Positions 31,922 to 42,915 of a stretch of DNA of 64,000 nt are shown piece after piece. The stretch's first letter is position 1; the number at the start of each line of letters is the position of its first letter. Position numbers and translations under genes: made by a program. The notes below the pieces were generated by a model. It was not told the DNA's origin, ran no database searches, and saw nothing but the letters and a program-made list of their open reading frames with translations. The stretch comes from Anodontia alba (Eukaryota; Mollusca; Bivalvia; Lucinida; Lucinidae): contig OZ024826.1 of assembly GCA_964016985.1 (NCBI GenBank), positions 7,117,855-7,181,854 of the forward strand. Direction: 5' to 3'.

Positions 31922-31929
31922 ATCTGCAC

Positions 31930-33019
31930 ACAGTCAGAAGTTAACATAATTTACACAAATGAAACATATGATAATTATCTTAAACACATATACAGAGGTT
32001 CTTTTTATTTGATTATACGCGTCTGTTCACTAGAATATTGTACTGTAAAATGGCTCAAGCAGCAAGGAGTCATGTTTGAGGCTATGACGATGGCATGTTG
32101 ATATTGCGCCCAATATTACGTGGGGACGATGTGTGATCGTGTAATCCTTGTGGTGTAATGGCAGTTGTGGTGTAATGGCAGTTATAAGTTATTGTAGCCT
32201 TTAGCGTTCTAAAGGGATTCTTACAGTGGAAGACGCATGGGTTCTTCCTGTAAGCATGTGTAATCGTCGAGATGCCATTCCTCCGATTAATGTAGAATCT
32301 GGTGTGTTAGTCAGATATGTCCTGACTGTGTGTCTGCCTGTGTTGGATATATGTGTCATATTATATGTCATTTACAGCGCCCCTGTGGTTTTTGGATCTG
32401 ATTTTGCTATATAAAAATCAATTGCAACGAATTTGTTAAATTACAACATTTGGCGTACACACTCTGTATACCTAGTGGAAATTAATAAGGCAATATCTTG
32501 TAATGTTTGATATCGAGATTTCTAGGACATGATACTTATTTTCAGGTCCCGTATACGTATCTGTTTTCGTCACTGTGTTTGTAGCCTGTTATCATCGTCA
32601 CTCTATAACCATGATTTGACATCTACAAGATTTTCCGGGAAGTTGTATCCAAAGTTGTATCCAATCAAGTACAAGTGGTACCCGGTAGATGACATTGAGT
32701 ATACATCCGTATACATCACCAGTGAAAAGTTACGTCATTATTTTCAATTTTAACATGTTAAATTATGAAGCGGCCAGCATCTTCCAGAAATATCTCGGAC
32801 GTTCAATTTATGAAATTTTGATGATTGCTTTATAGTTTTTTCTTAACTTTCTAAGTACATGCTTGTTTTTATTTATAAAGTGTTGTGTTTATCTTCTGAT
32901 TGCGTGTGATCGCGTCTAGTCCATCGTCACCGGCCCAACGCTCGTCCGTTCCCGTGACAGCACCAAGACCAGAATTATTTTAAATGTGCCGTTACATTAG
33001 ATAAGACGTTAACAAAGCC
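31930..33019. other. Unassigned spacer
   Basis: No supported gene. Small direct repeats are present: TGTGGTGTAATGGCAGTT twice near 32149-32184, and AGTTGTATCCAA twice near 32640. Confidence 0.35.
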
Positions 33020-33200
33020 GTACCACGAATTGAGCCGCAACGTGAGAAAACGCACATCAACCTTTGCATTTACGCAACCTAATCAGACACTTCGATCTCC
33101 GCATGAAGAAACTTTGCATCCTTGGCTATCCTAAAAGCGCCCAGTTACGATCTGATCAGACTGTACAAACACGCAGGCTGATTTGCTTTTATGTTCTAGG
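33020..33200 (+). repeat. Family G hairpin repeat
   Basis: GCAACGTGAGAAAACGCACA, TCCGCATGAAGAAACTTTGC, ATCCTTGGCTATCC and CGATCTGATCAGACTG; a diverged but collinear copy. Confidence 0.6.
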
Positions 33201-34310
33201 AAGAAATTCTACAAAACCACCATTCGGTGATGCTGACATTTGGAATTTCCCTCCCAGAGGAAGATATTGACCTTCCCAAACTGTACTGGATTCCTAAACT
33301 TCACAAAAATCCGTACAAGCAGAGATATATTGCGGGTTCAGCTAACTGCTCAACCAAGCCTCTTTCTCAGATTCTAACACGAATCCTAACCGCAGTTAAA
33401 GAAGGCCTTCAGTAGTATTGTGACACTGCATATGCCAGAAGTGGTGTTAATCAGATGTGGATCCTGAAAAACTCGATAGAGCTTTTAGAAAATCTAAAGG
33501 CACAATCTCTTCATTCCGTCAACAGTATAAACTCTTTCGAACTCTCTACTCTTTACACTACTATTCCGTCAACAGTATAAACTCTTTCGAACTCTCTACT
33601 CTTTACACTACTATTCCTCATGATAAATTGAAATCTTGAAATTATCAAGTGTTTCTTCCACAAGAATGGTAACCGTCGATTTCAGTATGTTGTCATTGGC
33701 TACAAAGACGCATACATCGTTCGGGATCACTGATGCGCCACAAGAAATACTCAGATGCAGATGTCATAAAGATGCTGGAATATCTAATCGACAATACTTT
33801 TGTGGAGTTCGGCGGACGGATATTTCAGCAAACAATCGGCATACCGATGGGTACTAACTGTGCACCATTACTTGCTGACTTGTTTTTATACTCGTATGAG
33901 GCGGAGTTTGTACAGGGTCTCCTTCGAGCAGGCAAGAAACACCTCGCACAACAATTCAGTTTCACCTACAGATATATAGATGATGTATGTCTCTGAAAAA
34001 CACAAAATTTGTAAAAGAGTATTTAGAATTCATCTATCCACGTGAACTTGAAATAAAGGAAACAACGGAGACTGCAGCCTCCTCCTCATACTTGGATTGT
34101 TATCTCTACATTGACAATGGAAAGCTTACTACTAGGCTTTACGACAAACGGGATGGCTTCAATTTTCCCATTGTTAACTTTCCATTCCTGAGCGGCGTTT
34201 ACGTTTCACAGTTAATCCATTATGCCAGAACCTGTTCAAATGTCTGTTGGTCTGAACATTCTGATTCGTCATTCGTTTATGGATTTATGAGTTTGGATTA
34301 TGGCTTAGGT
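33200..34310 (+). pseudogene. Penelope-like reverse transcriptase pseudogene (fingers to thumb), internally deleted
   Basis: RNA-templated DNA synthesis enzyme of a retroelement, now broken. In order with frameshifts: LPKLYWIPKLHKNPYKQRYI (33266 on), STLYTTIP (palm motif, ~33600), IPMGTNCAPLLADLF (33842-33886), YRYIDDV with the catalytic Asp pair (33967-33987), SYLDCYLYI, TRLYDKRDGFNFPIVNFPFL, YVSQLIHYARTCSN (to ~34240). It then jumps directly to VCWSEHSDSSFVYGF, a segment that in the copy at 45.6 kb lies about 310 bases after the CSN codons, so an internal deletion is implied. A perfect 50-bp tandem duplication (33513-33612) adds a frameshift. Stops and indels exclude function. Placement in the Penelope-like group is from recalled motif order. 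Confidence 0.85.
33513..33612 (+). repeat. Perfect 50-bp tandem duplication inside the RT pseudogene
   Basis: 33513-33562 and 33563-33612 are identical (each starting ATTCCGTCAACAGTATAAAC). As 50 is not a multiple of 3, it shifts the frame. Confidence 0.97.
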
Positions 34311-34885
34311 ACCTTGACCGCAACTACTTTTCCTGCGCGCACATGCCCGAATGTACGTTTTCTCGCGTTGCGGCTAAAATGTGTTCAGAATAGACAGACA
34401 GACGAGAGACAAACGATAGGTGGAGAATTTATCATTGCTGCTAAAGATGGTCACATATGCAGTGAGATGGCCGAATTACATCCCAACTGTAAAATTGCCT
34501 TGATCAAGATGATACCACTTCACAATTGCGGTTACTACTAGCTCAATGAAGGGAACAATAATAGTTTCGACAATTTAAATAATCTCTCAGAAAATTGGAT
34601 GGAACGGCAAAATTATCCTCCGGGTATGATGGACAAAAACAGCATAAAATAACTATCCGTTTCTCACATATGAGTTTGTTGACCTCTAGGGTGACCATTT
34701 GGAGCCAAGTCTTTCTTTTTAGATCAGACCGCATTTCAGAAGGACCGCAGTATACAGGAAAATAAACGAATTGTCGCAGAATGTCACCCTTGTTAACACT
34801 TGGGTATTCTACCAATTGTATCAAACCATATTAAATGGACGTGCTTTACCCATATAAGCCTGGCGTCCTATAAAAGGGACACTGA

Positions 34886-34952
34886 GCAAACAATGTAGAT
34901 CCAGATCAGACGCCACAAAACGCGGCGTCTGATCAGGGCCTACACTGTTTGC
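34886..34952 (+). repeat. 67-nt hairpin module, isolated
   Basis: Arms GCAAACAATGTAGATCCAGA and complement TCAGGGCCTACACTGTTTGC; inner arms CAGACGCCACA and CGCGGCGTCTG. No larger element could be defined around it. Confidence 0.8.
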
Positions 34953-35109
34953 ATTAAGTTAAGATATTTCTACAAAACAATAATAAAAATGACAATAATA
35001 AATTAAACTATCCAGATACCCCTTATATAGGAAATGATCCTGTCCAAAGAGTTAGAGTAGGGGAATCCATTCGACATAAATGGGTTCAAGTCTAGACTAA
35101 ATCAGATAT

Positions 35110-35262
35110 TGGATTAAGATGTACATGAGTCGAAACATCAGAAAATATACTGTCGGACATATGCATCCAGCGAAAATTAGCACAGGCAGGTCTGAATCTT
35201 CATTAGGCGCATTTTGATAGCTAAGGATGCAAAGTGTCTTCATCAGTGAACTATTGTTTTCC
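35110..35262 (-). repeat. Family G hairpin repeat
   Basis: CAGCGAAAATTAGCACAGGC, AGGTCTGAATCTTC, then GATAGCTAAGGATGCAAAGT; the complement of the usual TTTGCATCCTTGGCT spacer. Confidence 0.55.
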
Positions 35263-35511
35263 ACTACGGAAACACGGCTATTCAAATATATAGAAAAATT
35301 CACCTCCAAACACTGAAAATTTTCAGATAAAAAAAAACTCTGATATTTTTCATATTTCTGCTCGAATGATAGATTGTAGGTACTCGTTAGAACCGCCTCG
35401 GCGTTTTCGAGCAGAAATATGAAAAATAATGTATACCCATGTGAACCCAAGTTTTACTATATAAAAGTGGGGTTTAACGGGGTCAAAATTATATAGGCAT
35501 GATTTCGTGAT
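35263..35511 (-). mobile_element. MITE1 copy G, one central arm deleted
   Basis: The outer ends ACTACGGAAACACGGCTATT and GGCATGATTTCGTGAT are present. The palindrome reads GTACTCGTTAGAACCGCC, then CGGCG, then jumps to TTTTCGAGCAG: most of the second arm is missing, presumably by replication slippage at the hairpin. Confidence 0.88.
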
Positions 35512-35584
35512 GCTTTGAATTCTTCTGAGTCAACTCAAGGTATAGGAAAGACATTTTGAAAAATATTTTATTATTAAAAAAAGG

Positions 35585-35705
35585 ATGCAAAGTTTTTATA
35601 TTGGCAAAGAAAGCTCTGATTACACAGCATAGATGCGCAGGTTGATTTTAGTCTTTGTTTGGGCGCACATGTCAGAAAGAACGTTTTCTCACGTTGTGGT
35701 TAAAA
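35585..35705 (-). repeat. Family G hairpin repeat
   Basis: GGATGCAAAGTTTTTATATT, AGATGCGCAGGTTGATTTTA, GTTTGGGCGCACATGTCAGA and ACGTTTTCTCACGTTG. Confidence 0.55.
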
Positions 35706-36547
35706 TATTTCGGTAGAGAATAGTGATGGGTGAACTGCATTTCGGAGATCATCGCAGATTCGTTCAAGATATAGAAGATATTTCATTTTTATATCCCACC
35801 ACACGACAGTGGCGGGTTTTATGGTTTCACGTTGGACGTCCATGTGTCTGTCTGGCCGTCTGGTCGTACTTCCGTCCGCATTTCCTTCGTATTTTCGTAT
35901 GTGCATTCATATTGTGGAGATCTGGTTTGGAATTGCTGATGGGCAAATTTCAATTTTGACAGTTATCTGCCAGCGACACGATAACGGCGGTGTATTATCG
36001 TTTTAAGTTTTTTATTTCAGTGTAAGATCTAATTTAATTTCAACGAATGAACACGAGTGGTGATAGCTACAAGTGAAAATACGAGTTTTGGTGTTCATGA
36101 GTAAAATAAAATTCAATTCTACATTGAAAAAAAAAATCAAAATTTCTGTTTCGTTTATGCTTTTGTTCACAATAGTTAAGTTTCTACCTACTCTTCGACA
36201 CTTACATCGTTAAATTTACTTTTTCCCTAACCGTTTTGCGTCAATTTGGTCTTGTTCAGTGTATTGAAGGGCATACTATTGGGTAAAAACGTAGTTTTGT
36301 GTCTAGAAAATGAGTTCAAATAAATTTCAAAGCAATATATAACGCAAGAAATCGACACAAAGAAAACAAAATGGCACAGTAGGTGATAGTCCACCTGACG
36401 CTGCTTGCAGAGAATGAGGTACGTCAGAGTGACGCCCAGAAGCAATAAGTGACGTCAGCGGTTCTAACGCGGAACATTAAACGGAACATTTCTTCTATAC
36501 CAGTTTTAATGTGCAAAACGTGTTTTATGGTGTATGAATATACAGCT
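35706..36547. other. Spacer with fragmentary dispersed repeats
   Basis: 35795-35880 contains CCCACCACACGACAGTGGCG and CCGTCTGGTCGTACTTCCG, wording typical of tandem-core elements. 36030-36110 has GAACACGAGTGG and GTGTTCATGAGT as inverted words. No gene supported. Confidence 0.35.
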
Positions 36548-39500
36548 TTTTAGCTCACCTGAGCCGAAGGCTCATGGTAAGTTATTGTGATCACTCACCG
36601 TCCGTCGTCGTCGTTGTCGTCGTCGTCGTCGTCCGGATGTCCGTCTGTCCACAATCTTTAAACAACATCTCCTCCTAAACCACTTGTGGGAATTTGACCA
36701 AACTTCACAGGAATGATCCTTGGTTGGTCCTCTTTCAAATTGTTTAAATGATTCCGGTTCATTGCATATCTAGGTCACAGGAGCTAAAAATAGATTTTTT
36801 AATTAAAAACATAAAATCTTCTTGTCCGAAACCACTGGACCGATTTCTATATAATTTTGCAAAAGTGTTCCTTTGGTGATTGTTCAAGCCATTTGGATTC
36901 GTCAAAAAACATGGTCGCCAGGGGCGGGGCTTATTTTCCCTATATATCTATATAGAAAACTTTAAAAATGTTCTTGTCCCAAACTACTGGACCAATTTCA
37001 ATATAATTTTGCAGAAATGTTGCTTTGGTGATCCTCTACAAAGATTGTTCAAGCCATTTGGATTCGTCAAAAAACATGGCCGCCGGGGAGGCGGGGCTTA
37101 TTTTCCCTATTTATCAATATAAAAAACTTTAAAAATTTTCTTGTCAGAAACCATTGGACCAATTTCCATATAATTTTGCAGAAATGTTCCTTTAGTGATC
37201 CTGTACCAAGATTGTTCAAGCCATTTGGATTCGTCAAAAAACATGGCCGCCAGGGGGCGGGGCTTATTTTCACTATATATCTGTAAAGAAAACTTTAAAA
37301 ATCTTCTTGTCAGAAACCACTGGACCGATTTCCATATGATTTTGCAGAAATGTTCCTTTGGTGATCCTCTACAAAGATTGTTCAAGCCATTTGGATTCGT
37401 CAAAAAACATGGCCGCCGGGGGATGGGGTGGGGGGGGGGGGTGCGGGGACGTGGCTTATTTTCCCTATATATCAATATAGAAAACTTTAAAAATTTTCTT
37501 GTCAGAATTCATTGGACCAATTTCCATATAATTTTGCAGAAATGTTCCTTTGGTGATCCTGTACCAAGATTGTTCAAGCAATTTGGATTCGTCAAAAAAC
37601 ATGGCCGCCAGGAGGCAGGGCTTATTTTCACTATATATCTGTAAAGAAAACTTTAAAAATCTTCTTGTCAGAAACCACTGGACCGATTTCCATATAATTT
37701 TGCAGAAATGTTTCTTTGGTGATCCTTTTGCAAGATTGTTCAAGCCATTTGGATTCGTCAGAAAACATGGCCGCCAGGGGGCGGGGCTTATTTTCCCTAT
37801 ATATCTATATAGAAAACTTTAAAAAATCTTCTTGTCAGAAACCATTGGACCAATTTCCATATAATTTTGCAGAAATGTTCCTTTGGTGATCCTGTACCAA
37901 GATTTTTCAAGCCATTTGGATTCGTCGAAAAACATGGCCGCCAGGAGGCGGGGCTTATTTTCACTATATATCTGTAAAGTAAACTTTAAAAATCTTCTTG
38001 TCAGAAACCCCAGGACCGATTTCCATATAATTTTGCAGAAATGTTCCTTTGGTGATCCTCTTGCAAGATTGTTCAAGCCATTTGGATTCGTCAAAAAACA
38101 TGGCTGCCAGGGGGGGCGGGTCTTATTTTCCCTTTATATCTATATAGAAAACTTTAAAAATCTTCTTGTTAGAAACCACTCGACTGATTTCAGTATACTT
38201 TTGCAGAAATGTTTCTTTGGTGATCCTGTACCAAGATTGTTCAAGCCATTTGGATTCGTCAAAAAACATGGCTGCCGGGGGGGGGGGGGGGCGGGGCTTA
38301 TTTTCCCTATATATCTATATAGAAAAATTAAAAAATCTTCTTATCAGAAACCACTGGAACGATTGCAATATAATGTGGCAGAAATGTTACTTTGGTGATC
38401 CTGTACCAAGATTGTTCAAGCCATTTGGATTCGTCAAAAAACATGGCCGCCATAGGGCGGGGCTTATTTTCCCTATATATCTATATAGAAAAACTTGAAA
38501 AATCTTCTTGTCAGAAACCCCAGGACCGATTTCATTTTAACTTGGCAAAAATGTTTCCTTGGTGACCTTGTACCAAGATTGTTCAAGTAATCGTGATTTG
38601 TCAAAAAACATGGCCGCTAGGGGGTGGAGCTTATTTTCCCTATATATCTAAATAGAAAACTTGAAAAAATCTTCTTGTCAGAAACCTCTGGACCGATTTC
38701 AATATACCTTGGCAAAAATGTTTCCTTGGTGACCCTTTACCAAGAATGTTCAAGCCATCATGATTTGTCAAAAACCATGGCTGGTAGGGGGCGGGGCTTT
38801 TTTTCCCCGTATATCTACATAGAAAACTTTAATGATCTTTTTGTCAGAAACCACTGGACTGATTTCAATTTAACATTGCAGAAATGTTTCTTATGTAACC
38901 CTCTATCAAGATTATGCAAGCCGTCATGATTCATCAAAAAACAGAGCCGCCAGGGGGCGGGGCTTATTTTCCCTGTATATCTATATAGAAAAACTTTAAA
39001 AGTCTTCTTTTCAGAAACCACAGGTCCAATTTCATTACAACTTGGCAAAAATGTTTCCTTGGTGACCCTCTACCAAGATTGTTCAAGTAATTATGATTTG
39101 TCAAAAAACATGGCTGCTAGTGGGTGGGGCTTATTTTCCCTATATATCTATATAGAAAACTAAAAAATCTTCTTGTCAGAAACCAATGGACCAATTTCAT
39201 TATAACTTGGCAGGAATGTTTCTTTGGTGACCCTCTACCAAGGTTATTCAAGCTGTCATGATCGTCAAAAAACATGGTCGCTACGGGGCAGGGCTTATTT
39301 TTCCCTATATGTCTATATAAAAAAACTTTAAAAATCTTCTCGTAAGAAACCGTTGGACCAAGCTCAATGTAGCTTGGCAAGAATGTTGCTTTTGTGACCC
39401 TCTACCAGGATGGTTCAAGCCTTCATGATATGTCAAAAAACCTGGCCTCCAGGGGGCGGGGCTTATTTTTGGTATATATCTGTATAGAAAACTTTAAAAT

Positions 39501-39870
39501 GCTTCTTGTCAAATACCTCCTGACCAATTTCAATAATGCTTTGGTGACCCTCTACCAAGAATGTTCAAGCAATCCTGATTTGTCAAAAAACATGCCTGCT
39601 AGTGGGTGGGGCTTATTTTCCCTCTATATCTAAATAGAAAACTTTAAAAATCTTCTTGTCAGAAACCATTGAACCGATTTCAGTTTAACTTGGCAGGAAT
39701 GTTCCTTTGGTTACCCTCTACCAGGTTTGTTCAAGCTGTCATGATTCGTCATGGTTATAAAATTTATACATAAAATTTTAGAGCAGTGAACTTGGCTGAA
39801 ACTTCAACATTAAGTATGCAAATCTGTTTGCTCAGGTGAGCGATATAGGACCATCATGGTCCTCTTGTTT
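36548..39870 (+). mobile_element. Complete pearl/Helentron-like non-autonomous element with tandem core
   Basis: The left terminus is TTTTTAGCTCACCTGAGCCG with a small hairpin (GAGCCGAAGGCTC). The right side has GCTCAGGTGAGC (39830-39841), the inverted partner of the left AGCTCACCTGAG, then a 15-nt hairpin GGACCATCATGGTCC (39848-39862) and the terminal TCTTGTTT. A (GTC)n stretch follows the left end (36601-36640), and a CTCCTCCTAAACCACTTGTG block links to the array at 13.6 kb. There is no protein-coding capacity. This order (subterminal inverted repeats, tandem core, 3' hairpin, insertion in a T-rich site) fits Helentron-associated elements; that assignment is inference. Confidence 0.8.
36798..39757 (+). 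repeat. Core tandem array, about 17 units of ~167 bp
   Basis: Each unit carries CTTCTTGTCAGAAACCACTG, GACCGATTTCCATATAATTT, GCAGAAATGTTCCTTTGGTG, CAAGATTGTTCAAGCC, GATTCGTCAAAAAACATGG, CCGCCAGGGGGCGGGGCTTA and TTTTCCCTATATATCTATAT. Units before ~38.5 kb say ATTTTGCAGAAATG and CATTTGGATTCGTC; later units say CTTGGCAAAAATG and ATCATGATTTGTC. From ~37.1 to ~38.1 kb two unit types alternate. G-runs are expanded at 37425-37440 and 38278-38291. Confidence 0.95.
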
Positions 39871-40126
39871 AGAATATCACTTCGATCTAGTATTAGTATG
39901 CCCTAACTTTGAATTTATTTATAAATATATATCCAGTATATATAAAATCATTGGCTGTTTGCTGTGGGGCGTGCTTATATGTTGTCCTGTTCGTTGTCTT
40001 ATTGTTTTATTTTTTATGGATCTTGTCTACCACTGTAATCACTTCGCTTAGGAAAGCGAAGCTGGTTACTTTGCTTTTCTATGGTTTCTGCCATATGTAC
40101 TTCTGTTAGGGTTTCCTCTTGGTGCC

Positions 40127-40180
40127 ATTGGTAGGCTATGTTCTGTATTGTACCTCTTCCTGGGCATCTTCTATACCTTT
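40127..40180 (+). repeat. Short family E/R-related fragment
   Basis: GGTAGGCTATGTTCTGTATT then CCTCTTCCTGGGCATCTTCT. Confidence 0.5.
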
Positions 40181-40332
40181 GTTAATGGTTTGCCATACGA
40201 AAACTATATCTTATTTCTTACTGCATGAATCAATCGAATGCTGTATTTGAATTGAAAAATCACAAATACGATGTATACTACTGCCTGACAAGCGTGTCGG
40301 AAGACGCGAGTTGCCCATAATTGTAATATAAA

Positions 40333-42028
40333 ACTAGGCTTAGCCTAAATGCGAGCACAGCACAGACCTATCTTTAGTCTCTTCAAAAGTCCTTCACAGC
40401 ATCATTAAAGAATGAATAACGGTATATAAAAAATACATGTAAATCAATAATAGCGAGCACACGCGTCGCGAACGAAGTGAGCTCTGCGGTAGAGAATATG
40501 ATCAAGTAAAAGTAACATACAACAATATATACTTTCAGCAGAAATCGCTCTGACCAAAATTCTTCCATTTTCTTCCGGTAAGTATTCACCGGAAGTTGGC
40601 AGACTGAAAATGTGTGTCTCGCTAATAGCAAGCACAGCTCACGACGCGCGGAGCGCGTCGCGAACGAAGTGAGCTGTACGGTAGAGAATAAGATCAAGGA
40701 AAAGTAACATACAACGATATATACTTTCAACAGAAATCGCTCTGACCAATTTTCTTCCTTTTTCTTCCCGGAAGTTGTCACCGGAAGTTGGCAGAACTGA
40801 CCTTTGCGGACTTGATTATACTGCTATTCTAAAAATTTGGGGCTCACTAATAAGCGTCACGAAATGACAAGAAACGAGTGTCAATAAGTGTCATGAACAT
40901 ACTTTGCTGATTATTTTTATTATTTATTCATTGATTTACATATATTTTTTATATACTGATATTCATTCTTAGGTTGTGAAGTACTTTTGAAGAGACTACA
41001 GATAGGTCTGTGCTGTGCTCGCATTTAGACTTAGCCTATTTTCATATTAGCGAGCATAGCTTGGCGCGTCGCGAACGAAGTGAGCTCTACGGTAGAGAAT
41101 ATGATCAAGGAAAAGTAACATACAACGATATATACTTTCAGTAGTAATCGCTCTGACCAATTTTCTTTTTTTTTTTCTTCCCGGAAGTTGTCACCGGAAG
41201 TTGGCGGACTTGATTATGGGTCTCATTAATAAGCGTCACTAAGTGACCAGAAACGAATGTCAATAACTGTCACGAACATATTTTGCTGATTATTTTTTAT
41301 TATTTATTATTGATTTACATAATATTTTTATATACTGATATTCATTCTTTAATGACGCTGTGAAGAACTTTTGAAGAGTGCCGATATAGGTCTGTGCTGT
41401 GCTCGCATTTAGGGTTAGCCTATTTTCATATTAGCGAGTACAGCTCGCGACGCGCGAAGCGCGTCGCGAACGAAGTGAGCTCTACGGTAGAGATCATGAT
41501 CAAGGAAAAGTAACATACAACGATTTATACTTTCAGCAGAAATAGCTCTGACCAATTTTCTTTCCGGAAGTTGGCAGAACTGACTGGGGCGGGTCTCACT
41601 AATATGCGTCACGAAGTGACAAGAAACGAGTGTCAATACGTGTCACGAACATATTTTGCTGATTATTCTTATTATTTATTATTGATTTACATATAATTTT
41701 TATGTACTGATATTAATAATGCTGTGAAGGACTTTTGAAGAGACTACAGATAGGTCTGTGCTGTGCTCTGCTCGCATTTAGGCTTAGCCTATTTTCATAT
41801 TAAATAATAAAAATAATCAGCAGAATATGTTTGTGACACTTATTGACACTCGTTTCTTGTCACTTCGTGACACCCATTAGTAAGACCCACATTTGGTGAA
41901 TATCAACTTCCGGTGAAAACTTCCGGGAAGAAAAAAGAAAAAAAATGGTCACAGCGATTTCTGCCGAAGGTATATATCGTTGTATGTTACTTTTCCTTAA
42001 TCATATTCTCTACCGTAGAACTCACCTC
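40333..42028 (+). repeat. Tandem array (~380-bp units) with inverted end segments
   Basis: Four direct units start with TAGCGAGCAC-like sequence at 40451, 40625, 41048 and 41432. Each has GCGTCGCGAACGAAGTGAGC, TCTACGGTAGAGAATATGAT, AAAAGTAACATACAACGATA, CAGAAATCGCTCTGACCA, TTCCGGAAGTTG, CACGAAGTGACAAGAAACGA, and AGATAGGTCTGTGCTGTGCT. The first is cut to 174 bp. The left margin (40333-40444) and right margin (41804-42028) are partial units in inverse orientation. The GC-rich GACGCGCGGAGCGCGTCG word is itself a hairpin. Confidence 0.85.
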
Positions 42029-42915
42029 GTACAAATCATACAAATTGATTTAGTTAAGTTTAAAACTATTTGTTTGAAATACGATTATATGAACGTGTTG
42101 TGCCTGTGTAGTGCTTGTCAACTGTCAAAGAGGAAGAAACAACGAACAAAATTAATACACACAAGCTATTCCTTGCGACAATATGAATTCGTTTATTTAT
42201 TCACCAGTGGAACAATGGTTTACAACATTCAAAATTGACATCTCTAGTACTATAATGAATTCATTGAATCTTATTTCATGTATAGTTTGCACAACTTTCC
42301 TCATTTATATGAAAAGAGGACGATACATACACACCTGGCTCTTCAAAGGCTAATAAATACGCAACAACCTCTTTATTACAATAGTGCTGGGATCCAAAGC
42401 CAAAAACGTGTTAGCTACACAACAGTGTTGTTTGCAAACAAAATGTTTAGATTCTATAGACAAATAACCATAAATGGTCATTTTATATCTAATCTATACA
42501 TTTTGGAAACCATCTTTATGCTGTTTATATGGAAAACCGCACTATAATGAATCGTGCTATACAGAGGTTGCTGTGTATAATGAATATCCCGACAGTTTGT
42601 GTGCTTTTTCTTTCCAACAGGAAAGAGAATATGACTATAATTGTGTTTGTTCTTACAAGCAGCTATTTGTTATTTAGAGTATCGGATGTTTCATTTTAAT
42701 CCAGAGATATGATCATTTAATACTAATAAATTCGATGCAAGTTGGATTAAGCTAAACGCAAATAGTAACATACAACATGATGAGATCGAAAGCAATGCAG
42801 CTGTTTTGTTTTTTAGAAAACTTGAACATATTTGTAATGATAAGTCGACCTGTGCAGGTGTTTGTTTTGAATATATTCTAGAAGGATTGACCCTTGAAAC
42901 AATTTAAACACAACG
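42029..42915. other. Unassigned spacer
   Basis: Short open frames without domains; no RNA gene or repeat recognised. Confidence 0.35.

Noticed and set aside
37107..38498. Several overlapping open frames of 90-171 codons on both strands with repeated FGFVKKHG / KPRLLAAMFF peptides
   Set aside because: They are translations of the 167-bp core repeats, open in several frames on both strands; not a repeat protein.
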